Shown: positions 1-7,391, counted from the first letter of the stretch. The stretch: DNA of 9,645 nucleotides from an uncultured Collinsella sp. (GCA_902488525.1 CABTWP010000058.1:1-9645); one strand, 5' to 3'. Numbers and translations are program-made. The notes: a model not told the origin generated them from the sequence alone.

Positions 1-1
1 G

Positions 2-283
2 GGCCTGCTTGCCAACGGTGGCGTTGACACGCTCATTTGCGGCGGTATCGGCGGCGGCGCTATCAACGCGCTTGCCCAAGCCAGCATCACGGTCTATGCG
101 GGCGCCCAGGGCAGCTGCGATGCCTGCGTCGAGGCCCTCATTGCCGGCACGCTCGCACAGAACGGCGAGGCCACCTGCGACTGCCATGGACATGATCACG
201 AGCACATCCACGAGCATGGCGAGTCCTGCGGCTGCCACGGTCACCACGACCATGACGGGCACGAAGGCTGCGGCTGCCACTAG
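2..283 (+). CDS. NifX/NifB-type (dinitrogenase Fe-Mo cofactor family) domain protein with His/Cys-rich C-terminal tail, 5' partial
   Basis: Reading from base 2 gives 93 codons and a TAG stop at 281-283; the start lies left of the window. The first ~58 visible residues look like the C-terminal half of the small alpha/beta domain shared by NifX, NafY and the NifB C-terminus. They include LICGGIGGGAINALAQ, then ITVYAGAQG, and a Cys pair (CDAC) before a helix ending in AGTL. The last 35 residues form a tail with 12 His and 6 Cys in CDCH, HDHEHIHEH and CGCH clusters, which should bind metal such as Ni, Zn or Fe. Stand-alone proteins of this family are common in anaerobes that do not fix nitrogen, and their role is mostly unknown. 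No nif gene is visible nearby, so a role in nitrogen fixation is not claimed. The gene converges on ffh and is not part of the minus-strand block. Confidence 0.8.
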   Translation, partial: GLLANGGVDTLICGGIGGGAINALAQASITVYAGAQGSCDACVEALIAGTLAQNGEATCDCHGHDHEHIHEHGESCGCHGHHDHDGHEGCGCH

Positions 284-339
284 CGGCAAGCACCTCGTCG
301 AGAACGCGCTTCCACGCGTGCGACAACCAGCGAACAAAC

Positions 340-379
340 GGCGAAGGCCGCCTGGAATACCATCCAGGCGGCCTTCGCC
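340..379. terminator. Bidirectional intrinsic terminator between the NifX-like gene and ffh
   Basis: A perfect 17-bp inverted repeat (340-356 with 363-379) encloses the 6-nt loop ATACCA. It sits 57 bp after the plus-strand stop and 20 bp after the ffh stop. On the minus strand the stem is followed by GTTTGTT, a modest T tract, so it fits best as the end of the ffh transcript. On the plus strand the downstream bases (ATACACGACT) are not T-rich. The rest of 284-399 shows no gene. Confidence 0.85.
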
Positions 380-399
380 ATACACGACTCAACTAGTCG

Positions 400-1875
400 T
401 TACTTCTTGTTGCGCATCTGCGCTTCCATCTGGCGCAGCAGGTCCATATCGGACTTGGGGCCGCCCGTTCCCAGGCCGCCCATGCCGCCCAGCCCCATGG
501 CATCCAGACCGGGAATATTGGGCATGCGCATCTTTTTGCCCTTCTTACCCTTCTTGCCCTTCTTGCCGCCGGCCTGCGCCTGATTGGCCATCGTGCGCAT
601 GCGGCCCATCATCTTGTTCATCTCGCCCCACTGCTTCATAAGGCTATTGACCTCGGTGGGGGTCACGCCGGCGCCCTTGGCAATGCGGGCACGGCGCTGA
701 CCGTTGATGATGGAGGGGCGAAGGCGCTCCTCCTTGGTCATCGACATGATGATGGCCTCGTTCTTGTCGAAGATGCCCTCGTCCAGGTTGCCGCCCATCT
801 GGTTGAGCGCACGCTGGCCGCCGGGGAGCATGCCCAGGATGCCCTTCATGCCGCCCATCTTCTTGACGGCCTTCATCTGGTCGAGCATGTCATTCATGGT
901 GAAGCCCTCGCGCAGCATGCGCTCGGCAGCCTCGAGCTGCTCGGCGTCGGCCGCCTCCTGGGCCTTCTCAATAATGCCGACAACGTCGCCCATACCCAGA
1001 ATGCGCTTGGCCATACGATCGGGATAGAACGGCTCCAGCGAATCGGGCTTCTCGCCCATGCTCACGAACTTGATGGGCTTGCCGGTCACCTGGCGCACGG
1101 AAAGCGCGCCACCGCCACGGGCATCGCCGTCGAGCTTGGAGATGATCACTCCGTCAAAGTCGGTGCGCTCGGCAAAGGTCGAGACGACGTTGACGATATC
1201 CTGGCCGGTCATGGCATCGACGACCATCAGCACCTGATCGGGCTTAACGGCCTTCTTGATGTCCACGGCCTCCTGCATCATCTGCTCATCGATCTGAAGA
1301 CGTCCGGCGGTATCGACGATGACCACGTCGCGCAGGTGGTCGACGGCCTCCTGGATGGCGCCCTTGGCGATATCGACCGGGTGCGCACCGTCGCCGCGGA
1401 AGACCGGTACGCCGATCTCGCCACCGAGCGTGGCCAGCTGGTCGGCAGCAGCGGGACGGTAGACGTCGCACGCGGCGAGCAACGGCGAGCGACCCTGCTT
1501 CTTGAGCAGGTAGGCCAGCTTTACGGCAGCCGTGGTCTTACCGGAGCCCTGCAGGCCCACGAGCATGATGACATTGGGAATACGGTTGCTAAAGACGAGC
1601 TTGCTCTCGGTGGAGCCGAGCATCTCGGTAAGCTCGTCGAGCACGATCTTGACGACGTTTTGCGCCGGAGAGAGCGACTCCATGACCTCTGCGGTCATGC
1701 AGCGCTCCTTAGTCTTGGCGACGAACTCCTTGACAACCTTAAAGTTAACGTCGGCCTCGAGCAGCGCCATGCGAATATCGCGCATGGCCGAAGTAATATC
1801 GGCCTCGGTCAGCTTGCCCTTGCCGCGCAGGCGGTCAAATGTGTCGTTGAGGCGATCGCTCAGGGAATCAAACAC
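400..1875 (-). CDS. ffh: Signal recognition particle GTPase Ffh (SRP54)
   Basis: This 491-residue protein is the core of the bacterial SRP. It binds 4.5S/6S RNA and signal sequences of nascent membrane proteins, then docks with FtsY at the membrane. The N domain (about 1-95) is followed by the G domain with P-loop GLQGSGKTT (107-115), DVYRPAAADQL (137-147), DTAGR (188-192) and SKLDGDARGGG (246-256). The Met-rich M domain (about 300-435) holds the RNA-binding stretch INGQRRARIAKGAG. After it comes a basic (GKK)4 run at 437-448 and a Met/Gly-rich tail. The start is GTG at 1873-1875, chosen because MFDSLSDRLN is the family N-terminus and a strong AAGGAG lies 6 nt upstream, overlapping the ftsY stop. 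It is the last gene of the block and is followed by the hairpin at 340-379. No ylxM lies between ftsY and ffh. Confidence 0.97.
   Translation of the reverse strand: MFDSLSDRLNDTFDRLRGKGKLTEADITSAMRDIRMALLEADVNFKVVKEFVAKTKERCMTAEVMESLSPAQNVVKIVLDELTEMLGSTESKLVFSNRIPNVIMLVGLQGSGKTTAAVKLAYLLKKQGRSPLLAACDVYRPAAADQLATLGGEIGVPVFRGDGAHPVDIAKGAIQEAVDHLRDVVIVDTAGRLQIDEQMMQEAVDIKKAVKPDQVLMVVDAMTGQDIVNVVSTFAERTDFDGVIISKLDGDARGGGALSVRQVTGKPIKFVSMGEKPDSLEPFYPDRMAKRILGMGDVVGIIEKAQEAADAEQLEAAERMLREGFTMNDMLDQMKAVKKMGGMKGILGMLPGGQRALNQMGGNLDEGIFDKNEAIIMSMTKEERLRPSIINGQRRARIAKGAGVTPTEVNSLMKQWGEMNKMMGRMRTMANQAQAGGKKGKKGKKGKKMRMPNIPGLDAMGLGGMGGLGTGGPKSDMDLLRQMEAQMRNKK
533..568 (-). repeat. Four 9-bp tandem units encoding the (GKK)4 run of Ffh
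   Basis: Four consecutive 9-bp units related to TTCTTGCCC (plus-strand sense) lie in phase with the ffh codons and encode GKK four times (residues 437-448). The units differ at one or two bases each. Such short in-frame repeats can gain or lose units by slippage without breaking the gene. Confidence 0.8.
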
Positions 1876-1881
1876 TAGTCA

Positions 1882-1887
1882 CTCCTT
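1882..1887 (-). promoter_or_regulatory. ffh ribosome binding site overlapping the ftsY stop codon
   Basis: AAGGAG stands 6 nt before the GTG start of ffh, and its first two A residues are the last two bases of the ftsY TAA stop. It decides the GTG start and suggests ribosomes that finish ftsY can start again on ffh. Confidence 0.8.
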
Positions 1888-2803
1888 AATTGGACTCGCC
1901 CACCAGGGCGCGGCAGAAATCTTTGGCATTGAACTCCTGCAGGTCATCGACCTGCTCGCCCACGCCGATGCGCAGGATCGGGAGCTTGAGCTTCTCGGCC
2001 ACGGCCATGGCGATGCCGCCCTTAGCCGTGCCGTCGAGCTTAGTCATGATAATACCGTCCAGGCCCAGCGCCTCGTTAAACTCGAGCGCCTGGTTCAGAC
2101 CGTTTTGGCCCGTCGCGGCGTCGATCACAAGCACGACCGAAACCGGCATGGGACCGGCGGCCATATTGGCGGCGCGCTTACGGGTCACATTGACCACCTT
2201 GGCAAGCTCGCGCATGAGCTCAGGGCTCGTGTGTAGACGGCCGGCGGTATCGATAAGCACCAGGTCGCTGCCGCGCTTGTCGGCCTCGTCGAGCACGTCG
2301 TAGCAAACACTTGCCGGGTCGGAGCCGCGGTCGCGCTTGATGACGGGGACGCCAGCGCGCTGGCCCCACACATCAAGCTGCTCGATGGCGGCGGCGCGGA
2401 AGGTGTCGGCCGAACCGATCACCACGTTCTTGCCGCGGGCAGCCATGGCGCTCGCGATCTTGCCGACCGTAGTGGTCTTGCCGGCACCGTTAATGCCCAC
2501 AAACAGCACGCAGCTCGGCGTATCGGAGAACGGATCTCGCTCGATGGGCACAAAGTGCTGCTCAAGCTGCTCGGCCAGGGCGCGGCGAAGCTGCGGAGCG
2601 GTCTTGAGGTTCTTCTTGGCCGCGGCATCGCGCAGGTCATCGGAGACCTTGATAGCGACCTCGGCGCCCATGTCACCCATTACGAGGGTGTCCTCCAGGT
2701 CCTCCCAAAAATCCTCGTCGACCTCACCGCCAAAGTAGAAGACCTCGTTGAGGGCCTCGCGGCTGCGCTCAAGTCCGCGCGAGAGAGCATCGAAGAATCC
2801 CAT
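1886..2803 (-). CDS. ftsY: Signal recognition particle receptor FtsY
   Basis: This 305-residue SRP-family GTPase is the membrane receptor that pairs with Ffh to hand ribosomes to the translocon. After a short N-terminal region comes the four-helix N domain (about 15-90), with the acidic stretch GGEVDEDFWEDLEDTL at 25-40. The G domain has GINGAGKTT (103-111), DTFRAAAIEQL (133-143), DTAGRLH (185-191) and TKLDGTAKGG (254-263), and the family ending GVGEQVDDLQEF (280-291). The long acidic A domain of the E. coli protein is absent, so membrane contact probably relies on the N-terminal amphipathic helix (MGFFDALSRGLERSREAL), as in other short FtsY proteins. The ATG start overlaps the smc stop by one base (TAATG), which implies translational coupling. 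Its stop is 10 bp before ffh. Confidence 0.97.
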   Translation of the reverse strand: MGFFDALSRGLERSREALNEVFYFGGEVDEDFWEDLEDTLVMGDMGAEVAIKVSDDLRDAAAKKNLKTAPQLRRALAEQLEQHFVPIERDPFSDTPSCVLFVGINGAGKTTTVGKIASAMAARGKNVVIGSADTFRAAAIEQLDVWGQRAGVPVIKRDRGSDPASVCYDVLDEADKRGSDLVLIDTAGRLHTSPELMRELAKVVNVTRKRAANMAAGPMPVSVVLVIDAATGQNGLNQALEFNEALGLDGIIMTKLDGTAKGGIAMAVAEKLKLPILRIGVGEQVDDLQEFNAKDFCRALVGESN

Positions 2804-5800
2804 TATGCATTCACGACCTTTCCGGTTTCGCGATCGAGTTTTTGCGAGACGACGCGACTGACGCCGTCGGCTTGCATCGAGACGCCATAGAGGACGTCAG
2901 CGTCCTCCATAGTACGGCGCTGATGCGAGATAACCAAGAGCTGCGTATCGGAACGCAGCACATCGAGGGCTCCGATGAGCTTGGACAGGTTAGCGTCATC
3001 AAGCGCCGCCTCGACCTCGTCCAGCACATAGAACGGAACCGTACGTGTGCGGTACACGGCAAAAAGCAGGGCGAGCGCCGTCAGACTCTTCTCGCCGCCC
3101 GACATGAGCATCATCTTGGTGATGCGCTTGCCGCGCGGCTGCGCCACGACCTCGATACCCGTCTCGGCAGGATGCTCGGGATCGGTCATCTCCAGATGAG
3201 CCTGGCCGCCCGGGAAGAGCATAGCGAAGATCTCGCGGAAGTTCGCATCGACCTTCTCAAACGTCACCAGGAAGGCCTTCCGCATCTTGCGATCAATGGC
3301 CACCGTGATCTTGGTGAGCGCCTTGCGCGCGCTCTCCATATCGGCCAGCTGCTCCTCGATGTAGTCGGCGCGGCGCTTGAGCTGCTCGTACTCCTCCATG
3401 GCAACTTGGTTAACGGGACCAAGGTTGTTGATCTGGCGCACAAGCTGGTTGAGTTCGCGCTCGGCGGCATCGCGGTCCGTGGGCACCGGAAGCATGAGCG
3501 CTTCCTCGAGCACCGTCGTGCCATCGGCGGTAATGGCCTTGATGGCAGCCTCGACCTGCACCTCGAGCTTGCCACGCGCGACCTTGAACTCGTTTTGCGC
3601 GGCGGAGGCGGTATCGACTCGCTCCTTAGCGCGGGTAACCTCTGCCTTGGCATCCTCGATGGTCTTCTTGAGCGAAGCGGAGTCCGCCTCCTCCAGAGAG
3701 GCCTGGTCACGCAGGCGCGCTGCCCAATCCGACGCGCGTTCCAACAGGGCAGAATAGCGTTCGTGCATGGGGTCGACGCGCAGGCGCAGCAGCTCGAGCG
3801 AGCGCGAAGCCTGGCGTGTTCCGCGGATACGACGGTCGATGCCCTCAAGACGATGCTCAAGGTCGGGCACGCGGCCCTTCAGCGAACGCAGGCGCTCGCT
3901 CGTCTGGGCCAGGCGCACCTTGGCATCGGCGAGCTTACCGGCGGCCTCGGAATCGTCACGGCGAACGCGATCGAGCTCATCGTTGGCCTCGGCAATCTGG
4001 AGACCCAGGTCGCTTGCCTGTGCACGCGCCTCGTCACGCGAACGGGTGAGCTCGTCAACGCGCGGGCGCGCGGCACGAACGGCCTCGGCAGCCTGCTCGC
4101 GGCGCTTGGAGATGCGCACGCGCTCGACCTCGGCATTGTTGGCGCTTTGCTCCAAGCGGCCGATCTCGGAGAGCAGCGAGCGGCGCTCGCCCTCAAGACG
4201 GGCGATCTCACCGGCGGCATCGCCCTCGGCGGCACGGGCCTCCTCGACGGCAACGTTGGCCTCGACGACTTGGTCCGAAGCATGCTCAAAGATGGCAGCC
4301 AGATCGGGTTCCAGGCCCTCGAGCTCACGGATGCGGCGCTTGCGCTCCAAGGCACCCAAAGCCTCGCCGGCATCAAGCCCCACGCGCACCAGGCCGCCGC
4401 AGGCGACGCGGGCGCCATCGGGGGTCACGTAAGTCACGCCTTCAACGACCGGCGCCGACAGCGCGGCAGCAAGATCGTCAACGACGTAATAGCCGCCGAG
4501 CAGCGCCTCGACGACGGGACCGTAGCCTGCGCGCACGGACAGACGATCAACCAGACGGGTACCGGAGGCGCCCTCAGCGGCGGTAGAGCCGCTCACGCCG
4601 CGCGCCACCAGCAGTGCCTCGCCCGAGGCCTTCTTTTGGTCCAGAGCCGCACGACCGGCACGCTCAAGCGTGGCGGCGTCATCAAACAGCAGCGCATCGA
4701 TATCGCCGGCGAGCAATTGCTCAACCAGGCCCTCAAGCTCGCGCGGGGCCTCCAGCACGTCGCCCAGACGACCCAAGACATCGTCGCCCAGCGCACCCAC
4801 CAGACGGCTCACGAGCGGCGAGCTGTCGGCCATGCGGGCATCGAGTTTCTTTTGGCTGGCAAGCTCCGAGCGCACCTCGGATAACTTGTTGCGTGCCTCG
4901 CTCTCACGGGCACGCAGGTCCTTCAGGGCCGCGCGTGCCGTCTCGGTGGCCTCACGCGCATCGACCTGAGCCTGGCGCGCTTCCTCAAGAGCGCCCTCAA
5001 GCTCCTCGGCGCGGTCGCGACGGCTCTCGAGCGAAGCCATGACCTCCTCGAGCTGCTCGTCGATCTGCTCCAGGCGCGAGGCATACATGTTGTCCTCGAC
5101 CTCGGCATTGCTCAAGGAATCCTTCACCTTGGCGAGCTCGAGCGCGGCGTTGTCGGCCACGCGCTGCACATCGCGTTGCTCACGCGTAAGCTGCGAAATC
5201 TGATTGTCGAGCGCCACGCGCCGCTCGTGGAGCTCTGCGGCGGCAGGACCAGCGGCGTCAACGTCCTCCTGGGCCTGCATGTGCGCGCCGGTCACTTCCT
5301 CAAGCTGCGCACGCGCGTCCTCGAGCTCCTCGACCACGCGACGACGCTGATGCTCGGAGCTCGAAATCTGCCCGCGCATGTCAGACAGGCGCGACACCAT
5401 GTTGTGACCCTTTTCCTCGAGCAGGCGCATGTCGGAGTTAATGCGGCCGACAACGTCTTGCATATGACGGCGCTGCTCGCCCAAATCGCCCACAAACAGG
5501 CCCTTTTCCTCGAGCATAACTTGGAGCTTCTCGAGCTCGCGCTCTTTCTCGCCCAGGCGGTATTGCGCAAGCTCAAGCTCGGCGGCGCCCTCCTTAGAGC
5601 GGCTCTCCAGGTCGTTCCACTGCGATTGCAGCGAACGCAGCTCGTCGACGGCCAGCATCTGCGTAAGCTCGTTCGCGCGCGAGGACAGTTCTTTGTACTT
5701 GCGCGCGCGATCGACCTGACGCTCCAGCGGCCGCAGCTGACGGGCAATCTCCTTATTGATGTCGCGGGCACGGGTCAGGTGCTCGTCCATCGATTTAATC

Positions 5801-6339
5801 TTTTTGAGCGCACGTTCCTTGCGACGCTTGTGTTTGGAGATGCCGGCGGCCTCCTCAATGAGGGCACGGCGCTCCTCGGGGCGGCTCTGCAAAATGGCAT
5901 CGAGCTTGCCCTGGCTAATGATGGAATGCGTATCCTTGCCCAGGCCCGAGTCGTGCAGGATGTCCTGGATGTCCATCAGGCGGCACGGGCTCGAGTTGAT
6001 GAGGTACTCGCTTTCGCCCGAGCGATACATACGACGGGTGATGGCGACCTCATCAAAGTCGACGGGCAGCATATGGTCCGAGTTATCGAGCACCAACGTG
6101 ACCTCGGCAACACCCACCGGCTTGCGCGCCGACGAGCCCGAGAAGATGACGTCCTCCATAGCCTGGCCGCGCAGCTGCTTGGCGCTCTGCTCGCCCAGGA
6201 CCCACAGAATCGAGTCGGAGATGTTCGATTTTCCCGAGCCATTGGGACCGACGATGACGGTCAGGCCCGGCTCAAACGTCATGTGGGCGCGGTCGGCAAA
6301 CGACTTGAACCCTTTGAGCGTGAGGGACTTGAGATACAC
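2803..6339 (-). CDS. smc: Chromosome segregation/condensation protein Smc
   Basis: This full-length bacterial SMC ATPase of 1178 residues forms the ring dimer that organises and separates the nucleoid with ScpA and ScpB, which are not in this window. The N-terminal head begins MYLKSLTLKGFKSFADR and carries Walker A GPNGSGKSN (31-39). Coiled coil runs from about 175 to 500. The hinge (about 505-655) ends with a divergent version of the conserved Gly patch, DGARVACGGL, and the return coiled coil runs to about 1000. The C-terminal head has the ABC signature LMSGGEKSL (1078-1086), Walker B FYVLDE (1103-1108) and the switch segment LLVISHQRRTME. The start is GTG at 6337-6339, fixed by the family N-terminus, with GAGGAA just upstream at 6342-6347. 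It follows rnc by 10 bp and overlaps ftsY by one base. No frameshift or truncation is seen. Confidence 0.98.
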   Translation of the reverse strand: MYLKSLTLKGFKSFADRAHMTFEPGLTVIVGPNGSGKSNISDSILWVLGEQSAKQLRGQAMEDVIFSGSSARKPVGVAEVTLVLDNSDHMLPVDFDEVAITRRMYRSGESEYLINSSPCRLMDIQDILHDSGLGKDTHSIISQGKLDAILQSRPEERRALIEEAAGISKHKRRKERALKKIKSMDEHLTRARDINKEIARQLRPLERQVDRARKYKELSSRANELTQMLAVDELRSLQSQWNDLESRSKEGAAELELAQYRLGEKERELEKLQVMLEEKGLFVGDLGEQRRHMQDVVGRINSDMRLLEEKGHNMVSRLSDMRGQISSSEHQRRRVVEELEDARAQLEEVTGAHMQAQEDVDAAGPAAAELHERRVALDNQISQLTREQRDVQRVADNAALELAKVKDSLSNAEVEDNMYASRLEQIDEQLEEVMASLESRRDRAEELEGALEEARQAQVDAREATETARAALKDLRARESEARNKLSEVRSELASQKKLDARMADSSPLVSRLVGALGDDVLGRLGDVLEAPRELEGLVEQLLAGDIDALLFDDAATLERAGRAALDQKKASGEALLVARGVSGSTAAEGASGTRLVDRLSVRAGYGPVVEALLGGYYVVDDLAAALSAPVVEGVTYVTPDGARVACGGLVRVGLDAGEALGALERKRRIRELEGLEPDLAAIFEHASDQVVEANVAVEEARAAEGDAAGEIARLEGERRSLLSEIGRLEQSANNAEVERVRISKRREQAAEAVRAARPRVDELTRSRDEARAQASDLGLQIAEANDELDRVRRDDSEAAGKLADAKVRLAQTSERLRSLKGRVPDLEHRLEGIDRRIRGTRQASRSLELLRLRVDPMHERYSALLERASDWAARLRDQASLEEADSASLKKTIEDAKAEVTRAKERVDTASAAQNEFKVARGKLEVQVEAAIKAITADGTTVLEEALMLPVPTDRDAAERELNQLVRQINNLGPVNQVAMEEYEQLKRRADYIEEQLADMESARKALTKITVAIDRKMRKAFLVTFEKVDANFREIFAMLFPGGQAHLEMTDPEHPAETGIEVVAQPRGKRITKMMLMSGGEKSLTALALLFAVYRTRTVPFYVLDEVEAALDDANLSKLIGALDVLRSDTQLLVISHQRRTMEDADVLYGVSMQADGVSRVVSQKLDRETGKVVNA

Positions 6340-6349
6340 GGTTCCTCGC

Positions 6350-7075
6350 TTAAACAGGCTTCTTGTTGAGAATCACGCCGTTGGTGGTGTAGCCCATGCG
6401 GTCGAGTGCCTCGAGCGCAGCGGCCCCCTCGGCCTCCTTCTTGGAGGAACCGGTGCCGCGGCCCTGGCGAATACCGTCGATGAGCACCACAGCGGTAAAG
6501 GTGGGCGCATGCGCGGGGCCCTCGGAACCGACCAGCTTATACGCGGGAGGCTCGTGGCCGTCGGCCTGCACACACTCCTGCAAGAACGACTTGGGGTTCG
6601 CAGGATGCTCGGCACGTTCGGAGGCAAGGTGCGGCTTAAGCGTACGGTGGATAAAGTCCGCCGCAACGTCCCAGCCGGCATCCAGATACAGCGCGCCCAC
6701 GAGCGACTCGTAGACGTTCTCGAGCGCCGAATGCAGGCCGCGTGCGCCCGTGCCGGTCTCGGAGGCACCAAAGATGATGATGTCATCGATGCCCAGCTCA
6801 TGGGACACCTCGGACAGCGTGGCACCCGAGACGAGCGACACCTTCAGGCGCGTAAGCTTGCCCTCGTCAAACTCCGGATAGGACTCAAAGAGCGAGCGGG
6901 CAACCACGGCGCCCAAAATGGAATCGCCCAAAAACTCAAGGCGCTCATAACTCGCCGAGACGGGCTGACCTTCCACGGCAGAGGGGTGCGTGAGCGCCGC
7001 GCGCAGCAGCACCTTGTTATTGAACTCGTGGCCCAGGATTTCCTGGGCGCGCGCGAGTCGTTGAGATAAAGCCAA
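6350..7075 (-). CDS. rnc: Ribonuclease III
   Basis: This 241-residue double-strand-specific endoribonuclease would process rRNA precursors and cut structured mRNAs. The catalytic domain has the signature ERLEFLGDSIL (44-54) with E44, E47 and D51, the DEGKLT segment with E71, and ALENVYESLVGALYLD (117-132) with E123. The position matching E. coli Asp114 is Asn120 (codon AAC at 6716-6718), a change at a metal-site residue discussed in the findings. The double-stranded RNA binding domain runs from about PKSFLQECV (151) to ALDRMG, including GSSKKEAEGAAALEAL. The start is TTG at 7073-7075. It is supported by a strong AAGGAGG 8 nt upstream and by the lack of a later start codon before the conserved core. 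The gene begins 3 bp after acpP and ends 10 bp before smc. Confidence 0.95.
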   Translation of the reverse strand: MALSQRLARAQEILGHEFNNKVLLRAALTHPSAVEGQPVSASYERLEFLGDSILGAVVARSLFESYPEFDEGKLTRLKVSLVSGATLSEVSHELGIDDIIIFGASETGTGARGLHSALENVYESLVGALYLDAGWDVAADFIHRTLKPHLASERAEHPANPKSFLQECVQADGHEPPAYKLVGSEGPAHAPTFTAVVLIDGIRQGRGTGSSKKEAEGAAALEALDRMGYTTNGVILNKKPV

Positions 7076-7078
7076 GAC

Positions 7079-7321
7079 TTAGGCCTCCTTGGCGTTTTCA
7101 ATAGCGTCGACAGCGTCGGCGACAGAGTTGAGCGACAGCAGGGTCTCGTCATCGATCTCGAGGTCGAACTCGTCCTCGATGGCCGTCACCAGCTGCAGAC
7201 GCTCGAGCGAATCGGCATCGAGATCGTCAAAGGTAGTCTCGTCGCTAATGTCAGCGACATCGACGCCCAGAACGTCAGCGGCGACTTCGGCGATCTTATC
7301 GAAGATTTCGGAGCGGTCCAT
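7079..7321 (-). CDS. acpP: Acyl carrier protein
   Basis: This 80-residue acidic protein carries acyl chains on a phosphopantetheine arm during fatty acid and phospholipid synthesis. The attachment site is Ser38 in DLDADSLE (33-40), followed by helix II RLQLVTAIEDEF and the usual third and fourth helices. Helix II differs from the common DSLDTVELVMALEEEF pattern: the usual Glu is Gln43 and the usual Met is Thr46, with Arg41 added. Length and fold pattern are normal for AcpP, and the position between plsX and rnc matches the fatty-acid ACP locus of Gram-positive bacteria, although fabD and fabG are missing here. ATG at 7319-7321 has AGAGGAA upstream at 7327-7333. A probable promoter and a leader hairpin precede it. 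Confidence 0.95.
   Translation of the reverse strand: MDRSEIFDKIAEVAADVLGVDVADISDETTFDDLDADSLERLQLVTAIEDEFDLEIDDETLLSLNSVADAVDAIENAKEA
7084..7090 (-). promoter_or_regulatory. rnc ribosome binding site inside the acpP 3' end
   Basis: AAGGAGG is formed by the last sense codons of acpP (AAG GAG GCC, encoding K-E-A) and stands 8 nt before the TTG of rnc. It supports the TTG start and indicates coupling of rnc translation to acpP. Confidence 0.8.
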
Positions 7322-7356
7322 AGCGCTTCCTCTCGTATTGCGTGAACATCAACGCG

Positions 7357-7380
7357 CTGGCGCCGCAAGCGCAACGCCAG
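7357..7380 (-). promoter_or_regulatory. Leader hairpin of acpP
   Basis: On the minus strand, CTGGCGTTGC and GCGGCGCCAG pair over 10 bp (two G·U) around a GCTT tetraloop. It lies 36 bp before the acpP start and just after the probable transcription start. No T run follows, so it is not a standard terminator. It may protect the mRNA 5' end or regulate translation; the role is inferred. Confidence 0.5.
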
Positions 7381-7391
7381 ACACGGTTTTG

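Noticed and set aside
533..568. Short tandem repeat as a CRISPR or mobile-element trace
   Set aside because: The 9-bp units are contiguous, without spacers, in frame, and encode a plausible basic run within Ffh.
9..641. Plus-strand frame running from the left edge into ffh
   Set aside because: Its translation is Ser/Pro/Arg-rich noise; the neighbouring frame gives the NifX-like protein with recognisable motifs, and this one crosses the terminator and the ffh 3' end.
1336..2303. Plus-strand open frames opposite ffh and ftsY
   Set aside because: They mirror the conserved GTPase coding sequence and carry no motif of their own.
2842..4884. Very long plus-strand open frame (680 codons) opposite smc
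   Set aside because: It lies fully antisense to a well-supported Smc, has no family motif, and is the kind of open frame expected opposite GC-rich coiled-coil coding sequence.
5176..7069. Overlapping long plus-strand open frames opposite smc and rnc
   Set aside because: Low-complexity Arg/Leu/Ala-rich translations, antisense to conserved genes, with no recognisable domain.
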